From Cytobacillus gottheilii (GTDB lineage: Bacteria > Bacillota > Bacilli > Bacillales > Cytobacillaceae): DNA of 64,000 nucleotides. Positions 39,989-49,521 of this stretch are shown piece after piece. The notes beneath the pieces are model-generated. The model was not told the DNA's origin, ran no database searches, and was given only the letters and a program-made list of their open reading frames with translations. The stretch lies in the NCBI RefSeq assembly GCF_900166665.1, contig NZ_LT800494.1, forward strand, positions 3,983,136-4,047,135, written 5' to 3'. Each line of letters begins with the position of its first letter. Position 1 is the stretch's first letter. A program made the position numbers and the translations under genes.

Positions 39989-40576
39989 TTAATTTTTCTC
40001 AGCCAGGTAGTCAGCGAGCTTATGCATGTGAATAAGACTTTCATCAGATGTTGTAATTTCAGCTTCCCAATCACGAATAATTCTTGCTGATATTTGATTT
40101 TCTATATGTTCTAAATGAATATATAGCATATTTTCTAGTGTTTTTTCCTTCCAGTTGGGATTCGCCTTATTTAGAACTGCCGCCAGTTCCTTTGCATTTT
40201 CATACCACTTATTCCGCTCTTGAGCCATTGTGTCTTTCTCACCATTTTTTGCTGACTTCATCAATCTTCCCGCCAGTAAAATATGATCCTTTAAGAGAGC
40301 GGTTACTTGTTCCGTTCCCTTTTCACCAAGGTACGGGGAAAGCGAGACACCAATATCTTCTTGATTTTTGAGGAGCCTTTTGAGTACGGCATCACGGCCA
40401 TCTAACTCCTCCATTTCGCTTACAATATAGCTTTGGGACCATATGAAATGTTCTGTCCAAACCTTTCTAAACTCATCATTTGTACTGCTGTCTTTTCTGG
40501 AGGCCGCTACATGAACCGTAGAAAAGAACATTGTCATTACCATGAATAAAACAGCATATTTAACAGCATATTTCAA
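39989..40576 (-). CDS. Secreted helical protein of unknown function
   Basis: 195 residues: signal peptide (about 1-25, cut after VAA), then an all-helical domain rich in charged residues (TEHFIWSQSYIVSEMEELDG, WYENAKELAAVLNKANPNWK). His residues near WTEHFIW and HLEHIENQ might bind a metal but no family is recognised. Its helical spacing resembles four-helix glycoproteins only loosely. The start is TTG 40576 with AAGGAGAG. It is monocistronic. Confidence 0.65.
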   Translation of the reverse strand: MKYAVKYAVLFMVMTMFFSTVHVAASRKDSSTNDEFRKVWTEHFIWSQSYIVSEMEELDGRDAVLKRLLKNQEDIGVSLSPYLGEKGTEQVTALLKDHILLAGRLMKSAKNGEKDTMAQERNKWYENAKELAAVLNKANPNWKEKTLENMLYIHLEHIENQISARIIRDWEAEITTSDESLIHMHKLADYLAEKN

Positions 40577-40711
40577 ATAAATCTCTCCTTTATTATCCTC
40601 TCCTTTATATTGGATTTATTTTCTAGATTTATTCTAGGGTAAAAGAAAAAGTCAGAGAAGACTCTTTATAATGATTACTAAAAACAACAAACGTTCAGAA
40701 AAGACCTTTCT

Positions 40712-40785
40712 TATATAAAAAAACCGAATGGTTGGGAATGACCCAATCATTCGGAAATATAGCTGAACATAATAATGTCTCAGTC
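40712..40785 (-). repeat. Solo hairpin arm of the GGCTGGGACA element after tctA
   Basis: On the minus strand a degraded end (GACTGAGACATTATTATG) is followed by CCGAATGATTGGG/CCCAACCATTCGG and a T run. The end lies about 60 bp past the TctA stop, further than in the other copies. The hairpin is the probable terminator of the tct operon. Confidence 0.65.
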
Positions 40786-40842
40786 TCCTGCATTATTTTC
40801 AGGATTAAAATAACGATGTCCCCGCATTACAGCTGTCATTCA

Positions 40843-42354
40843 TTAAGCAGCATCAGTATTTTTCTTAGCCGGGTTCCAGGATTTCTTTTTAAATAAAGGC
40901 ACGATCATAACAAGCAAAGCGATAATCATCAGCGTTAATCCAATAGGACGGTCTAAGAAGATTGATAAACTTCCATCTGAAATGGTCAGTGTTTGTCTTA
41001 ATGCCTGCTCCATCATTCCTCCTAAGATAAACGCTAAAATAAACGGTGCTGCTGGAAATGAAAAGATCCTCATTAAAAAACCGACAATACCGAAGATCAA
41101 CAGCAAGTAAAGATCAAATGTACTGAAACTTAACGCATACACCCCTACCATACTAAACGTGATGACAAGTGAAATTAGCATCGGTCTTGGGATCGTTAAC
41201 ACTTTTGAGATATAAGGAATCAGCGGCAAGTTTAAAATAAGCAAAAATACATTTCCTATATACATACTTGCGATAATTCCCCAGAATACTTCTGGATTAT
41301 CCTGAACAAGCAGCGGACCAGGCTGAATGCCTAAAACAAGAAAAGCACCAAGGAGGACAGCCGTCGTACCCGACCCAGGAATCCCTAGACTGAGCAGCGG
41401 AACAAATGCTCCACTCGTGGCGGCATTGTTTGCCGCTTCTGGAGCCGCCAGTCCTTTGATCGAACCCTTTCCGAATTCTTCAGGCTTTTTGGCAATTTTT
41501 TTCTCTGTAATATAGGCAATGAAGGAAGCAATTGTAGCACCTGCTCCCGGCAGCACCCCAATGATAAATCCTAAAAATGATTGTCTGGCAATTGGTCCCT
41601 TCATTTCATGTGCATCTTCTTTTGTCAGTTTCAAACTGCCAATATTATTATTCTTATCCTTATCAGCGGATTCATTCCTATTAAATATAAGTGTACACAC
41701 TTCTGCAAGAGCAAATAACCCTAAAGCAATGATTAGAAAGTCAATGCCTTCAAGCAAATAGGCATTTTCAAAAGTAAAACGCGCTGTCCCTGTTTGGCCA
41801 TCAATCCCAATTGTCACAACAATAATTCCTAACGTGGCAGAAATTAACGCTTTTATCGTTGATCCATCTGATAGACTGGAAATTGCCGTTAATCCGAGAA
41901 GCATTAAAGCAAAATACTCTACAGGTCCAAATGAAACTGCAACAGAGGAAAGCAATGGTGAAAATAACATTAATAGCGCAATACTGACTGTTCCGCCTAT
42001 AAATGAGGCAATGGCTGCGACAGCAAGTGCTTTCCCTGCTTTTCCTTGCTGGGCCATCGGATATCCGTCAAATGCAGTCGCAACCGTTCCAGCAACTCCA
42101 GGTGCATTTAACAAAATAGAAGAAGATGATCCGCCAAACACTGCTCCATAATAGACACCTGCCATCATCATCAGTGCAATTGCAGGATCCATGCTATACG
42201 TAACTGGAATCATAATCGCAATAGCTGAGATCGGTCCAAGTCCTGGCATCATGCCAATAAAAGTACCAACAAAAACACCTATAAAAACAAACAATATTCC
42301 CTGTAAGCTAAGTGCGACTTGAAAGCCTGACAACAATCCTTCCATTGAGCCCAT
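40843..42354 (-). CDS. Tripartite tricarboxylate transporter, large permease (TctA)
   Basis: 503 residues with about twelve membrane helices; the main channel of a TTT system. The N-terminal signature GTFIGMMPGLGPISAIAIMI and the second GVLPGAGATIASFIAYITEK are the duplicated TctA motifs. It is the last gene of tctC-tctB-tctA, 12 bp after tctB. ATG 42354 has GGGGGG upstream. The substrate is likely a di- or tricarboxylate; specificity depends on the binding protein and is not visible. Confidence 0.92.
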   Translation of the reverse strand: MGSMEGLLSGFQVALSLQGILFVFIGVFVGTFIGMMPGLGPISAIAIMIPVTYSMDPAIALMMMAGVYYGAVFGGSSSSILLNAPGVAGTVATAFDGYPMAQQGKAGKALAVAAIASFIGGTVSIALLMLFSPLLSSVAVSFGPVEYFALMLLGLTAISSLSDGSTIKALISATLGIIVVTIGIDGQTGTARFTFENAYLLEGIDFLIIALGLFALAEVCTLIFNRNESADKDKNNNIGSLKLTKEDAHEMKGPIARQSFLGFIIGVLPGAGATIASFIAYITEKKIAKKPEEFGKGSIKGLAAPEAANNAATSGAFVPLLSLGIPGSGTTAVLLGAFLVLGIQPGPLLVQDNPEVFWGIIASMYIGNVFLLILNLPLIPYISKVLTIPRPMLISLVITFSMVGVYALSFSTFDLYLLLIFGIVGFLMRIFSFPAAPFILAFILGGMMEQALRQTLTISDGSLSIFLDRPIGLTLMIIALLVMIVPLFKKKSWNPAKKNTDAA

Positions 42355-42366
42355 GTATTTCCCCCC

Positions 42367-42825
42367 TTAAAACGGCAATATTCCTGCCGGTAAATTTATT
42401 TGCAGCATATAATTGAATAAAATGTAAATAGATAATGAAAATCCAAGTGACACAATCGCATTTACGACATGTCTTTTATAGCCTAAATACCAAGAGCAAA
42501 CATATACAAACAATGCTGTCATAATAAAAAAGCCGATCATTTCAAATAGAAAAATATAAACTAGCATGAACACACATACAACCAGCAAAGTTATAATATC
42601 TGCTTTTGGAATGGTTCGTTTCTTTTTCTCATCTTCTGTTTCCTTCGTTTTTGATAAAAACAGCAGAATAGATAGAAACAACAATAAAAATCCTAATATC
42701 TTCGGAACAAAGTCTGCATCAATGATGGCATAAGGATACTCAGGGAGCTGAAAACTTAACAAAAGATAAAATAAGGAAAAAACAATCAGCACTAATGCGA
42801 TTTTACGATGAATCATTTTAAGCAT
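42367..42825 (-). CDS. Tripartite tricarboxylate transporter, small permease (TctB)
   Basis: 152 residues, four membrane helices, low conservation as usual for TctB (start MLKMIHRKIALVLIVFSLFY). It is identified mainly by its place between tctC and tctA. ATG 42825 follows GGAG; an in-frame GTG at 42834 is inside the ribosome site. Confidence 0.85.
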   Translation of the reverse strand: MLKMIHRKIALVLIVFSLFYLLLSFQLPEYPYAIIDADFVPKILGFLLLFLSILLFLSKTKETEDEKKKRTIPKADIITLLVVCVFMLVYIFLFEMIGFFIMTALFVYVCSWYLGYKRHVVNAIVSLGFSLSIYILFNYMLQINLPAGILPF

Positions 42826-42846
42826 TTTCTGCACTCCTTCCTCTAC

Positions 42847-43851
42847 TTATCTAAGTAGCTTTAATTCTTCTAATATGGCATACATTTCTTCATTTTGTTC
42901 AGCTAAAAATTGCTTGTATTCCTCGCCATCCATATATAATTCATTCCAGCCGTATTTCTCACGAATTTTTTTCCACTCAGGTGAATCATTGAGCTGCTTA
43001 AACTTTTCTTGGTAATATTGGATTTGCTGTTCGTCCATGCCGGCCGGTCCAAAGAAACCTCGCCAATTAATGAATGTTTCATCGATTCCTTGCTCTACCG
43101 CAGTTGGGAAATCCTCTAACGTCTCACCTTGAAGCCTTTCAGGTGCTGTAATTCCAAGCACTTTAATCTTCCCTGCCCTCACCTGTTCAACTGTTTCTGA
43201 GGTTCCTGCCGAATAAACATCAACGCTTCCATTTAAAAGCTGTGTTAATGCTCCGCCATCCTGGTCAGAAACATACTTTATTTTCGTCACATCTACTCCT
43301 GCAGCTCTGGCAATTTTAATAAACTGGATATGATCCATACTGCCCGGCGATGATACGCCTACAATAGAAACACTGCTTGGATCCTTCTTCATATCATCAA
43401 AGAGATCATTTAAGGTATCCCATTTCGCATCAGCACTCACAGCGAAAGCACCATAATCCGCAATCACATTTGCAAGTGGAGTAAAGTCCTCATATCCATA
43501 TTTGGACTGTCCATTTAGCGGAACTAACATAATAGGTGGTGATGTGACAAAAATATTATGCGGATTGCCTTCTTTTCTCGTCATATAAGCCCAACCAACT
43601 GCTCCACCGCCGCCTGGCTTATTGATCACCGGCATGCGCTCTTTGATAATGCCTTCCTTCTCAAAGGTTTGAGTTACCAATCTTGCAGTAGTATCCCAAC
43701 CACCGCCAGCACCTGCTGCTGCAACTACTTCAATTGGATTATTCGGACTCCAGCCATTCTCTCCATATACACCAGCAACATCTTTACCTGAACAAGCAGT
43801 TAATAAAACAACAGCACAAGCGATCATATATAAACAAAAGCGCTTATTCAT
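42847..43851 (-). CDS. Tripartite tricarboxylate transporter, binding lipoprotein (TctC)
   Basis: 334 residues. Signal peptide with lipobox LLTACSG, then a Bug/TctC fold with the N-terminal anionic ligand site (NNPIEVVAAAGAGGGWDTTA) and NKPGGGGAVGWAYM. It captures the carboxylate and delivers it to TctAB. First gene of the operon, with an AGGAGGAG site, a cre site in its leader, and a two-component system encoded about 480 bp upstream on the same strand. Confidence 0.92.
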   Translation of the reverse strand: MNKRFCLYMIACAVVLLTACSGKDVAGVYGENGWSPNNPIEVVAAAGAGGGWDTTARLVTQTFEKEGIIKERMPVINKPGGGGAVGWAYMTRKEGNPHNIFVTSPPIMLVPLNGQSKYGYEDFTPLANVIADYGAFAVSADAKWDTLNDLFDDMKKDPSSVSIVGVSSPGSMDHIQFIKIARAAGVDVTKIKYVSDQDGGALTQLLNGSVDVYSAGTSETVEQVRAGKIKVLGITAPERLQGETLEDFPTAVEQGIDETFINWRGFFGPAGMDEQQIQYYQEKFKQLNDSPEWKKIREKYGWNELYMDGEEYKQFLAEQNEEMYAILEELKLLR

Positions 43852-43875
43852 ATGCGACTCCTCCTCCTCTTTTGT

Positions 43876-43889
43876 TGTAAACGTTTTCT
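43876..43889 (-). promoter_or_regulatory. cre site (CcpA operator) in the tctC leader
   Basis: TGTAAACGTTTTCT matches the CcpA cre consensus TGWAARCGYTWNCW at every position. It lies 25 bp before the tctC start, so CcpA would block transcription when preferred sugars are present. Confidence 0.78.
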
Positions 43890-44145
43890 TTTTGTTAGTA
43901 TAGAAAAAATCAGAATACTCTGTAACTATTAAATAAGTAAACTACATTAAAAAAGTTAAATATATTTTGTTCATTTTGTTTACGGTATAGGATATAGGAG
44001 GATTAGCTGCTAAAAAGCCTGTTTAGGAAGGTTTATTGGGGATCGAGAGAACTTTTATACTATTTAGAAGTTCTTGATTGGAGTAATAATTCAATTCTAT
44101 TGGTTTTTTTGATCGTGCTTTCTATTGAATTTATTCGGTATCCTT

Positions 44146-44175
44146 CCTATCAAATTCAGCCGAGTTCCTATCAAA
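44146..44175. repeat. Two-unit CCTATCAAA repeat, 21 bp apart
   Basis: CCTATCAAA at 44146 and 44167, in the same orientation and phase as the arrays at 7677 and 61345. It directly abuts a truncated copy of the GGCTGGGACA element. Confidence 0.7.
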
Positions 44176-44186
44176 CAGCCCCTTTC

Positions 44187-44327
44187 CTTTATTGCCTGCA
44201 GGAGTCGAGTGTTCTCAGCTCCTTTCACTTATTGTTAATAATAAAAAAACCGAATGATTAGAATTCATCTCCTAATCATTCGGATGTATTACTAGGCTAC
44301 TAGGCTGAATACTGACGGTCCAAGCCT
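44187..44327. mobile_element. Truncated GGCTGGGACA element with terminator hairpin
   Basis: The right two-fifths of the element: GCAGGAGTCGAGTGTTCTCA, the CCGAATGATTAG/CTAATCATTCGG hairpin with T run, and end GGCTTGGACC, 6 bp past the response regulator stop. The left part is missing, replaced by the CCTATCAAA repeats. The gap 43890-44145 otherwise shows only AT-rich sequence that may contain the tct promoter. Confidence 0.65.
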
Positions 44328-44333
44328 CTTTTG

Positions 44334-45005
44334 CTATTCCATATAATATTTCCTTTCAGGTCTTCCAACAATTCCATATTCTAGCTCTGCACTTGCTTCT
44401 CCAGTTGAGACCAAATATTCAAGATACCGTCTGGCCGTTGTTCTTGATGCTCCCATCTGGCTGCCGATTTCAACTGCATTCATCCCTTCCATTTTTTCTT
44501 GCAGAATACCTTTTACTTTTGACAATGTTAAAGGATCGATTCCTTTAGGAAGCTTTTCTTCAATGGCCGTTTGTATAGTTCTTCTAAAGAAATGATCAAT
44601 CATCTCTTGATCCAGTTCATTCTTTTGATTTAGTAAACTCTTTTTTTTCTTATATTCCTGTATCGCCATAACAAAGCGCTCAAAGCTTACCGGCTTTATA
44701 ATGTAGTCAATTACACCATTTCGCAAGGACTGTTCAACCTGATCTTTCTCATTAGAAGCAGAAATCATGATAACATCCACGTTTGGATACTTTTCACGAA
44801 TTTCAGGAAGAAGACTGCTGCCAAGACGGTCTGGCATATAAATGTCCATTATCAGAAGGTCTGCGCTTTTTTCTTCAAGCAGGTTTAACGTCGCTTGTGC
44901 ATTTAAGGCTTTTCCGGTCACTTCTACTCCATCAATTTTTTCAATAAATTCTTCATGTATCCGAGCAACCCGATAATCATCTTCGGCAATAATGACTTTG
45001 ATCAT
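44334..45005 (-). CDS. CitB/DcuR-type response regulator
   Basis: 223 residues. Receiver domain with phospho-acceptor Asp in LLIMDIYMPD (about residue 54) and Lys in DYIIKPVSFERF. The C-terminal half is a winged-helix-like output domain (GASRTTARRYLEYLVSTGEA) as in CitT, DctR and MalR. It overlaps the sensor kinase by 4 bp (ATGA). Its likely target is the tctCBA operon next door, to be switched on by external carboxylate. Confidence 0.92.
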   Translation of the reverse strand: MIKVIIAEDDYRVARIHEEFIEKIDGVEVTGKALNAQATLNLLEEKSADLLIMDIYMPDRLGSSLLPEIREKYPNVDVIMISASNEKDQVEQSLRNGVIDYIIKPVSFERFVMAIQEYKKKKSLLNQKNELDQEMIDHFFRRTIQTAIEEKLPKGIDPLTLSKVKGILQEKMEGMNAVEIGSQMGASRTTARRYLEYLVSTGEASAELEYGIVGRPERKYYME

Positions 45006-46603
45006 GTTTCGTCCTCCTTGATCTCCTTTGGAAGAAATACTGTAAAGACAGAGCCACCATTAGCTTTTTGATCTATTTCGAGGTGACCCGATAATTGTCG
45101 TATCGTTTGGGCAACTAGGCTAAGGCCATACCCTCTGCCTTGCTCCGCTTTTGTTGAGAAGCCTTTCTCAAAGATTCTCTCCATGTCGCTTTCTTCAATG
45201 CCATAGCCATTGTCACTTACCTCAAACACGATATCTCTACCAATATCAGTTGTAAAAAAGCTTACTATTCTTTCTGTCTTCCCTTCTGTCGCTTCAAATG
45301 CATTGTCAATGATATTGCCGATAATGGTAATTAGAAATGAGATCGTAATATGAGAAGGTAACTGTTCTGTGCTTGAATCAGCATTTATTTTAAAATGGAT
45401 CTTTCTCTCAGACGCTTTAGCCATTTTTCCAAGCAGAATTGCCTGCAGATTGCTGTCTGCAATTTGTTCGAAAACAATTTTTTGCATATGCTCATGGCTG
45501 CCTGATTCCTTCTGAATGAGTTTTACCGCTTCATCATACTTACCAAGCTGCATAAGACCTGATAACACATAAAGCTTATTTGTAAATTCATGTGTTTGTG
45601 CTCTTAGTTCTTCCGAGTATTGTTTTACTTCTGATAAAGTATTGACCATTTCGTCTATTTCCGTTTTATCTCTAAAGCTTGAAACGACACCTGTCACTTG
45701 ATCGTTTTCCATAATGGGAGTGCGGTTAACGATGACTCTTCGATCGCCAAGCATCATATCAATATTTTTTTCTGCCTGACCGGTTTCTAGTACTCTATAA
45801 ATAGTTGTACCTGGGACTATTTTCTCGATTTTCGTATTAATAACTTCTTCTTTAATGTTGAGAATACTTTTGGCCGCGGGATTCAGCATGGTGATGATTC
45901 CCTTCCCGTCAATTGCTATAATGCCTTCTTTAACAGAGTATAAAATCGCGCTTCTTTCATGATATAAAGAGGCAATTTCATACGGCTCTAATCCCAGAAT
46001 ATCTTTGCGAATATTTCTTGCCAAGAAAATTCCGCTGATGACTCCAAATAAAATAGCACCAGTACTGACAAATAAGACCCGCTTCATATTATTGAAAGCG
46101 GCTTCTTTCAAATCGTCAACTAAGAAACCGACAGAGACCACTCCAATAATCTCGCCACTTGAATTAAAAATAGGCGATTTCCCGCGCAAAGACGGACCTA
46201 AAGAGCCAGTTGCTTCAGATATATAGGACTCTCCTTGCAGCAGGGCGCGGTCATTATCTTCACCCATCATTCTTCTTCCAATTTTATTTTCGTCCGGGTG
46301 TGCGTACCTAATGCTGTCAGTATTTCCAATTACAATGAACTCAGCTCCAACATCCTCCCTAATTTCTTCAATTAATGGCTGTATTGTTTCCGAAGGATGA
46401 TCCTCTTTAAATGCCTCGCGTAATGACGGCATTAAAGAAACTGTATTGGCAACCTGCAGTGCAAGCATCCCCATATTATTCGCAGTCTGTTCATATTCCA
46501 TCTTTGCGAATAATCCTGTCAGCAGCATAATAATCGTTATGATAATCGCTAAAATGAGAACGATAATCTTCGTTTGCAATGATATCGCTTTTCCTTTATT
46601 CAT
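45002..46603 (-). CDS. CitA/DcuS-type sensor histidine kinase
   Basis: 533 residues: membrane helix, extracytoplasmic Cache (PDC) sensor (about 35-170), second helix, cytoplasmic PAS (about 215-320), a SpoOB-type dimerisation helix with His in AQTHEFTNKLYVLSGLMQLG, and HATPase (about 420-530; N-box IIGNIIDNAFEA, DNGYGIEESD). This architecture senses citrate, malate or C4-dicarboxylates. It drives the response regulator that it overlaps and probably the adjacent TTT transporter. The ligand is not identified. Confidence 0.92.
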   Translation of the reverse strand: MNKGKAISLQTKIIVLILAIIITIIMLLTGLFAKMEYEQTANNMGMLALQVANTVSLMPSLREAFKEDHPSETIQPLIEEIREDVGAEFIVIGNTDSIRYAHPDENKIGRRMMGEDNDRALLQGESYISEATGSLGPSLRGKSPIFNSSGEIIGVVSVGFLVDDLKEAAFNNMKRVLFVSTGAILFGVISGIFLARNIRKDILGLEPYEIASLYHERSAILYSVKEGIIAIDGKGIITMLNPAAKSILNIKEEVINTKIEKIVPGTTIYRVLETGQAEKNIDMMLGDRRVIVNRTPIMENDQVTGVVSSFRDKTEIDEMVNTLSEVKQYSEELRAQTHEFTNKLYVLSGLMQLGKYDEAVKLIQKESGSHEHMQKIVFEQIADSNLQAILLGKMAKASERKIHFKINADSSTEQLPSHITISFLITIIGNIIDNAFEATEGKTERIVSFFTTDIGRDIVFEVSDNGYGIEESDMERIFEKGFSTKAEQGRGYGLSLVAQTIRQLSGHLEIDQKANGGSVFTVFLPKEIKEDET

Positions 46604-46705
46604 CTAGAGCTCCCTGTTTATTCCTTTTCTATAACTATAATCAATTTTTGTGACTCTGTCATTTCCTTGTTTCTAATTTGCTGGAACGCTTTACCCGAAC
46701 CACTG

Positions 46706-46732
46706 ATAAAAGCCTTCCTAATAGCGGAAGGC
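46706..46732 (-). terminator. Terminator of the aspartokinase gene
   Basis: GCCTTCC and GGAAGGC pair, followed on the minus strand by TTTTATC. Confidence 0.65.
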
Positions 46733-46752
46733 GCCTTTATAGCTTGTTATCT

Positions 46753-48114
46753 TTAAACTGGAACAGCTGCGAAAAATTCTTCATATAAAGCTGTAACTGC
46801 TCTTTTTTCATCGATCACTTTAACGCCAAACATCATGCTTACTTCAGAAGATCCCTGATTAATCATCTCAATATTTACCCCAGCTTCAGCAAGAGCTTTG
46901 GAAGCTCGCGACATAGTCCCGACATTATGCCTCATCCCTTCACCAACCACCATAATTAAGGACAAGTGATGCTGTATAACTACTTCATCTGCCTGCAGAT
47001 CAAGCTTGATGCGCTCAATAATATCCAATTCTGCTGCAGCTGTTAATTGTGCCTCACGCAATATAATTGAAATATCATCAATTCCTGAAGGAGAATGTTC
47101 ATAGCTTAACCCAAACTCTTCCAATATTGTAAGGAGCCTGCGTCCAAATCCAATTTCACGATTCATTAAATATTTACTTACATATATACTGCAAAACCCA
47201 TGGTCACTCGCAATCCCTACAACTGGACCATTTACTTGATCCCGACTGCTGACGATCCTTGTACCGGCTGCTGAAGGATTGTTGGTATTGCGAATATGAA
47301 CAGGAATCTGTTCTGAGAAAGCCGGAATTAACGCTTCATCATGCAAGACAGTAAAGCCTCCATAAGAAAGCTCCCTCATCTCTCGATAGGTAAGCTCACG
47401 AATCTCTTTAGGATTCAAAACAATTGCTGGATTCACAGAATAAACTGCATCTACGTCTGTAAAGTTTTCATAAACATCTGCCTTTACTGCTTTTGCAAGA
47501 ACAGCACCTGTAACATCTGAACCACTCCGAGAGAAAGTCATGATTTCTCCATCTTCACTGTAGCCAAAGAAGCCCGGAAATACGATAATACCTCTTTTTG
47601 TTTTTAACCGTGCTAATACCTCATAAGATGATGGCAAAACCTGTGCATTTCCTGGTTCACTTGATACAATTAAACCAGCTGATTCCGGATTTATATATTC
47701 TGCCTCCAGCCCTTGTTTTTGAAAGTAACAAGCAACAAGCCATGCCATATAGTTTTCACCACAAGCTTTTATGCTTTCATAAAATTGAAATGAATCTTTG
47801 ACGGTGCTCATTAAACGTTCACTGAAATCAGCTTTTATTTCGTCAAGGAGTCTTAGGGGCAGTGCAAGCTCGTTGCAAATATTTTCATAACGATTAAAGA
47901 TTGCCGCTATCACCTCAGGACTGCCCTCGCCGCTTAAATGTTCTTCTGCACAATCTATTAAAAGATCAGTTACTTTTCGGTCCTCTCTGTTCCTTTTCCC
48001 AGGGGCTGAGACGACAACGATTTTCCGAGAAGGATCTTCGCAGACAATCTGATAAACTTTTTTAATCTGATCTCCTGTGGCTAAAGAGGATCCTCCGAAT
48101 TTGACCACCTTCAT
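46753..48114 (-). CDS. Aspartate kinase (aspartokinase III, YclM-like)
   Basis: First step of the Asp pathway to Lys, Thr and Met. 453 residues. The kinase domain starts MKVVKFGGSSLATGDQIKK and contains FSRSGSDVTGAVLAKAVKAD and FTDVDAVYSVNP. Two C-terminal ACT domains (about 310-450) bind effectors. Length and order match the Thr-sensitive YclM/ThrD enzyme rather than the dimeric LysC. ATG 48114 follows GGGAGAGGTG. No lysine riboswitch is seen upstream. It is monocistronic. Confidence 0.92.
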   Translation of the reverse strand: MKVVKFGGSSLATGDQIKKVYQIVCEDPSRKIVVVSAPGKRNREDRKVTDLLIDCAEEHLSGEGSPEVIAAIFNRYENICNELALPLRLLDEIKADFSERLMSTVKDSFQFYESIKACGENYMAWLVACYFQKQGLEAEYINPESAGLIVSSEPGNAQVLPSSYEVLARLKTKRGIIVFPGFFGYSEDGEIMTFSRSGSDVTGAVLAKAVKADVYENFTDVDAVYSVNPAIVLNPKEIRELTYREMRELSYGGFTVLHDEALIPAFSEQIPVHIRNTNNPSAAGTRIVSSRDQVNGPVVGIASDHGFCSIYVSKYLMNREIGFGRRLLTILEEFGLSYEHSPSGIDDISIILREAQLTAAAELDIIERIKLDLQADEVVIQHHLSLIMVVGEGMRHNVGTMSRASKALAEAGVNIEMINQGSSEVSMMFGVKVIDEKRAVTALYEEFFAAVPV

Positions 48115-48378
48115 TAAACACCTCTCCCTATCCATTAAAAATTTAATCTTAATTTTACAGCACCATTCAAAATAATCAAGAGTTTTTCCACCCTAAAAAT
48201 ACATTTGTTCTTCTTTGGTAAACATCATGTTTCTCTTCAATAATATTTGATGAAGGAATACAGGCTATTATTCTCGAATGTTTTATTAATAAAAATTAGA
48301 TAATGATGTTTAAAATAAATTAAAATGGGTATAGAGAAGGGTATTTAATATGTTTATACACTCGAAGGGAAGTTAACG

Positions 48379-49521
48379 ATGAGAATACTAGTGGTTGATG
48401 ACAACGAAGCAAATTTATATGTCATCCAAAATATTTTAAAACGTGCGGGGTATCTTGATCTCTTAACATTTACATCAGCAGACGCAATGTTTAACTACTT
48501 TCAAGAAAGCTCTCATATTATTGGAGAAAGTTTAGCTGATGTCATCTTAATGGATATTATGATGCCTGAAATGGATGGGATTGAAGCTTGCAGACTGCTG
48601 CAGGAATCACAACGGCTAAAGGACATTCCTGTAATATTTGTAACCGCTCTCGAAGATTCCAATAAAGTCGCTGAAGCACTGGATGCTGGCGGTATGGACT
48701 ATGTGATGAAACCTATAAATAAAGTTGAACTTCTTGCCAGAATACGCGTTGCCATTCGATTAAAAGAAGAAAAGGATTGGCATATGGAGCAGGAAGAAAA
48801 AATTAAAACTGAATTAGATTTGGCCACACAAGTACAAATGAGTGTCTTAAGTGAGCCATTAAATTTCGATAACCTGCTTATCAAAGCTTCATATTTACCG
48901 GCAAACAAGTTAGCTGGCGATCTTTATTACTGGAGAAAAATCGAAGAAAATCGATATGCTATTATTCAGCTTGATATGATGGGGCATGGGATCTCTGCTT
49001 CACTTGTTTGCATGTTCATTTCTTCCGTGCTTCGTGATTTGATGAGAACAGATCCTGATCCTGAGTACGTTATGCAGGAGCTAAACAAATGGATGAATGG
49101 GCTAAACAAGCATAACGGACAAATTCCCTATTATTTCACAGCTATTTATCTTGTCCTTGATACAGAAGAAAAAACGGTTCAATATGTAAATGCTGGTCAT
49201 CCATCAGGCATTGCTCTTTTGGACGAAAAAGAAGTAATAGAGCTTTCAAACAATACATATGCAATCGGTTTTTTTGATGACATTGAAATCAAAAAAACTA
49301 CCTTTACTTATACAGATTCATTGCAATTACTACTTGTAACAGATGGAATTGTAGAGACATTAGAAGATTCTGGAATTACTCCTTGTGATTACTTAAAAGA
49401 GACAACATCATTCCTTTGGAACTCGGCAGCCAAAATTGAACCCATCAACATGATCCTTTCAAAAGAACAGCAATTATTAGCAGATGATGATATGTGCGCC
49501 GTTCTTATTCAATCAAAATAA
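48379..49521 (+). CDS. rsbY: RsbY-like response regulator with PP2C phosphatase
   Basis: 380 residues: an N-terminal receiver (Asp59 in VILMDIMMPEMDG, Lys in DYVMKPINKVEL), a helical linker, and a C-terminal SpoIIE/RsbU-type PP2C phosphatase (NKLAGDLYYWRKI, QLDMMGHGISASL, YVNAGHPSG, LLLVTDGIVE). In B. cereus RsbY dephosphorylates the anti-anti-sigma RsbV to free sigma-B. The neighbouring CheR-like and hybrid-kinase genes match RsbM and RsbK, which supports the name. rsbV, rsbW and sigB are not in this window. Confidence 0.85.
   Translation: MRILVVDDNEANLYVIQNILKRAGYLDLLTFTSADAMFNYFQESSHIIGESLADVILMDIMMPEMDGIEACRLLQESQRLKDIPVIFVTALEDSNKVAEALDAGGMDYVMKPINKVELLARIRVAIRLKEEKDWHMEQEEKIKTELDLATQVQMSVLSEPLNFDNLLIKASYLPANKLAGDLYYWRKIEENRYAIIQLDMMGHGISASLVCMFISSVLRDLMRTDPDPEYVMQELNKWMNGLNKHNGQIPYYFTAIYLVLDTEEKTVQYVNAGHPSGIALLDEKEVIELSNNTYAIGFFDDIEIKKTTFTYTDSLQLLLVTDGIVETLEDSGITPCDYLKETTSFLWNSAAKIEPINMILSKEQQLLADDDMCAVLIQSK

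Noticed and set aside
41519-42151. Open frames on the plus strand opposite tctA
   Set aside because: They are shadows of the highly biased hydrophobic codons of the permease; no starts are supported.
43890-44145. Possible small gene in the tctC upstream gap
   Set aside because: No frame with a ribosome site was found; the stretch is AT-rich and better read as promoter region.
48136-48378. Lysine riboswitch upstream of aspartokinase
   Set aside because: The leader is short and AT-rich, with none of the conserved five-helix landmarks.
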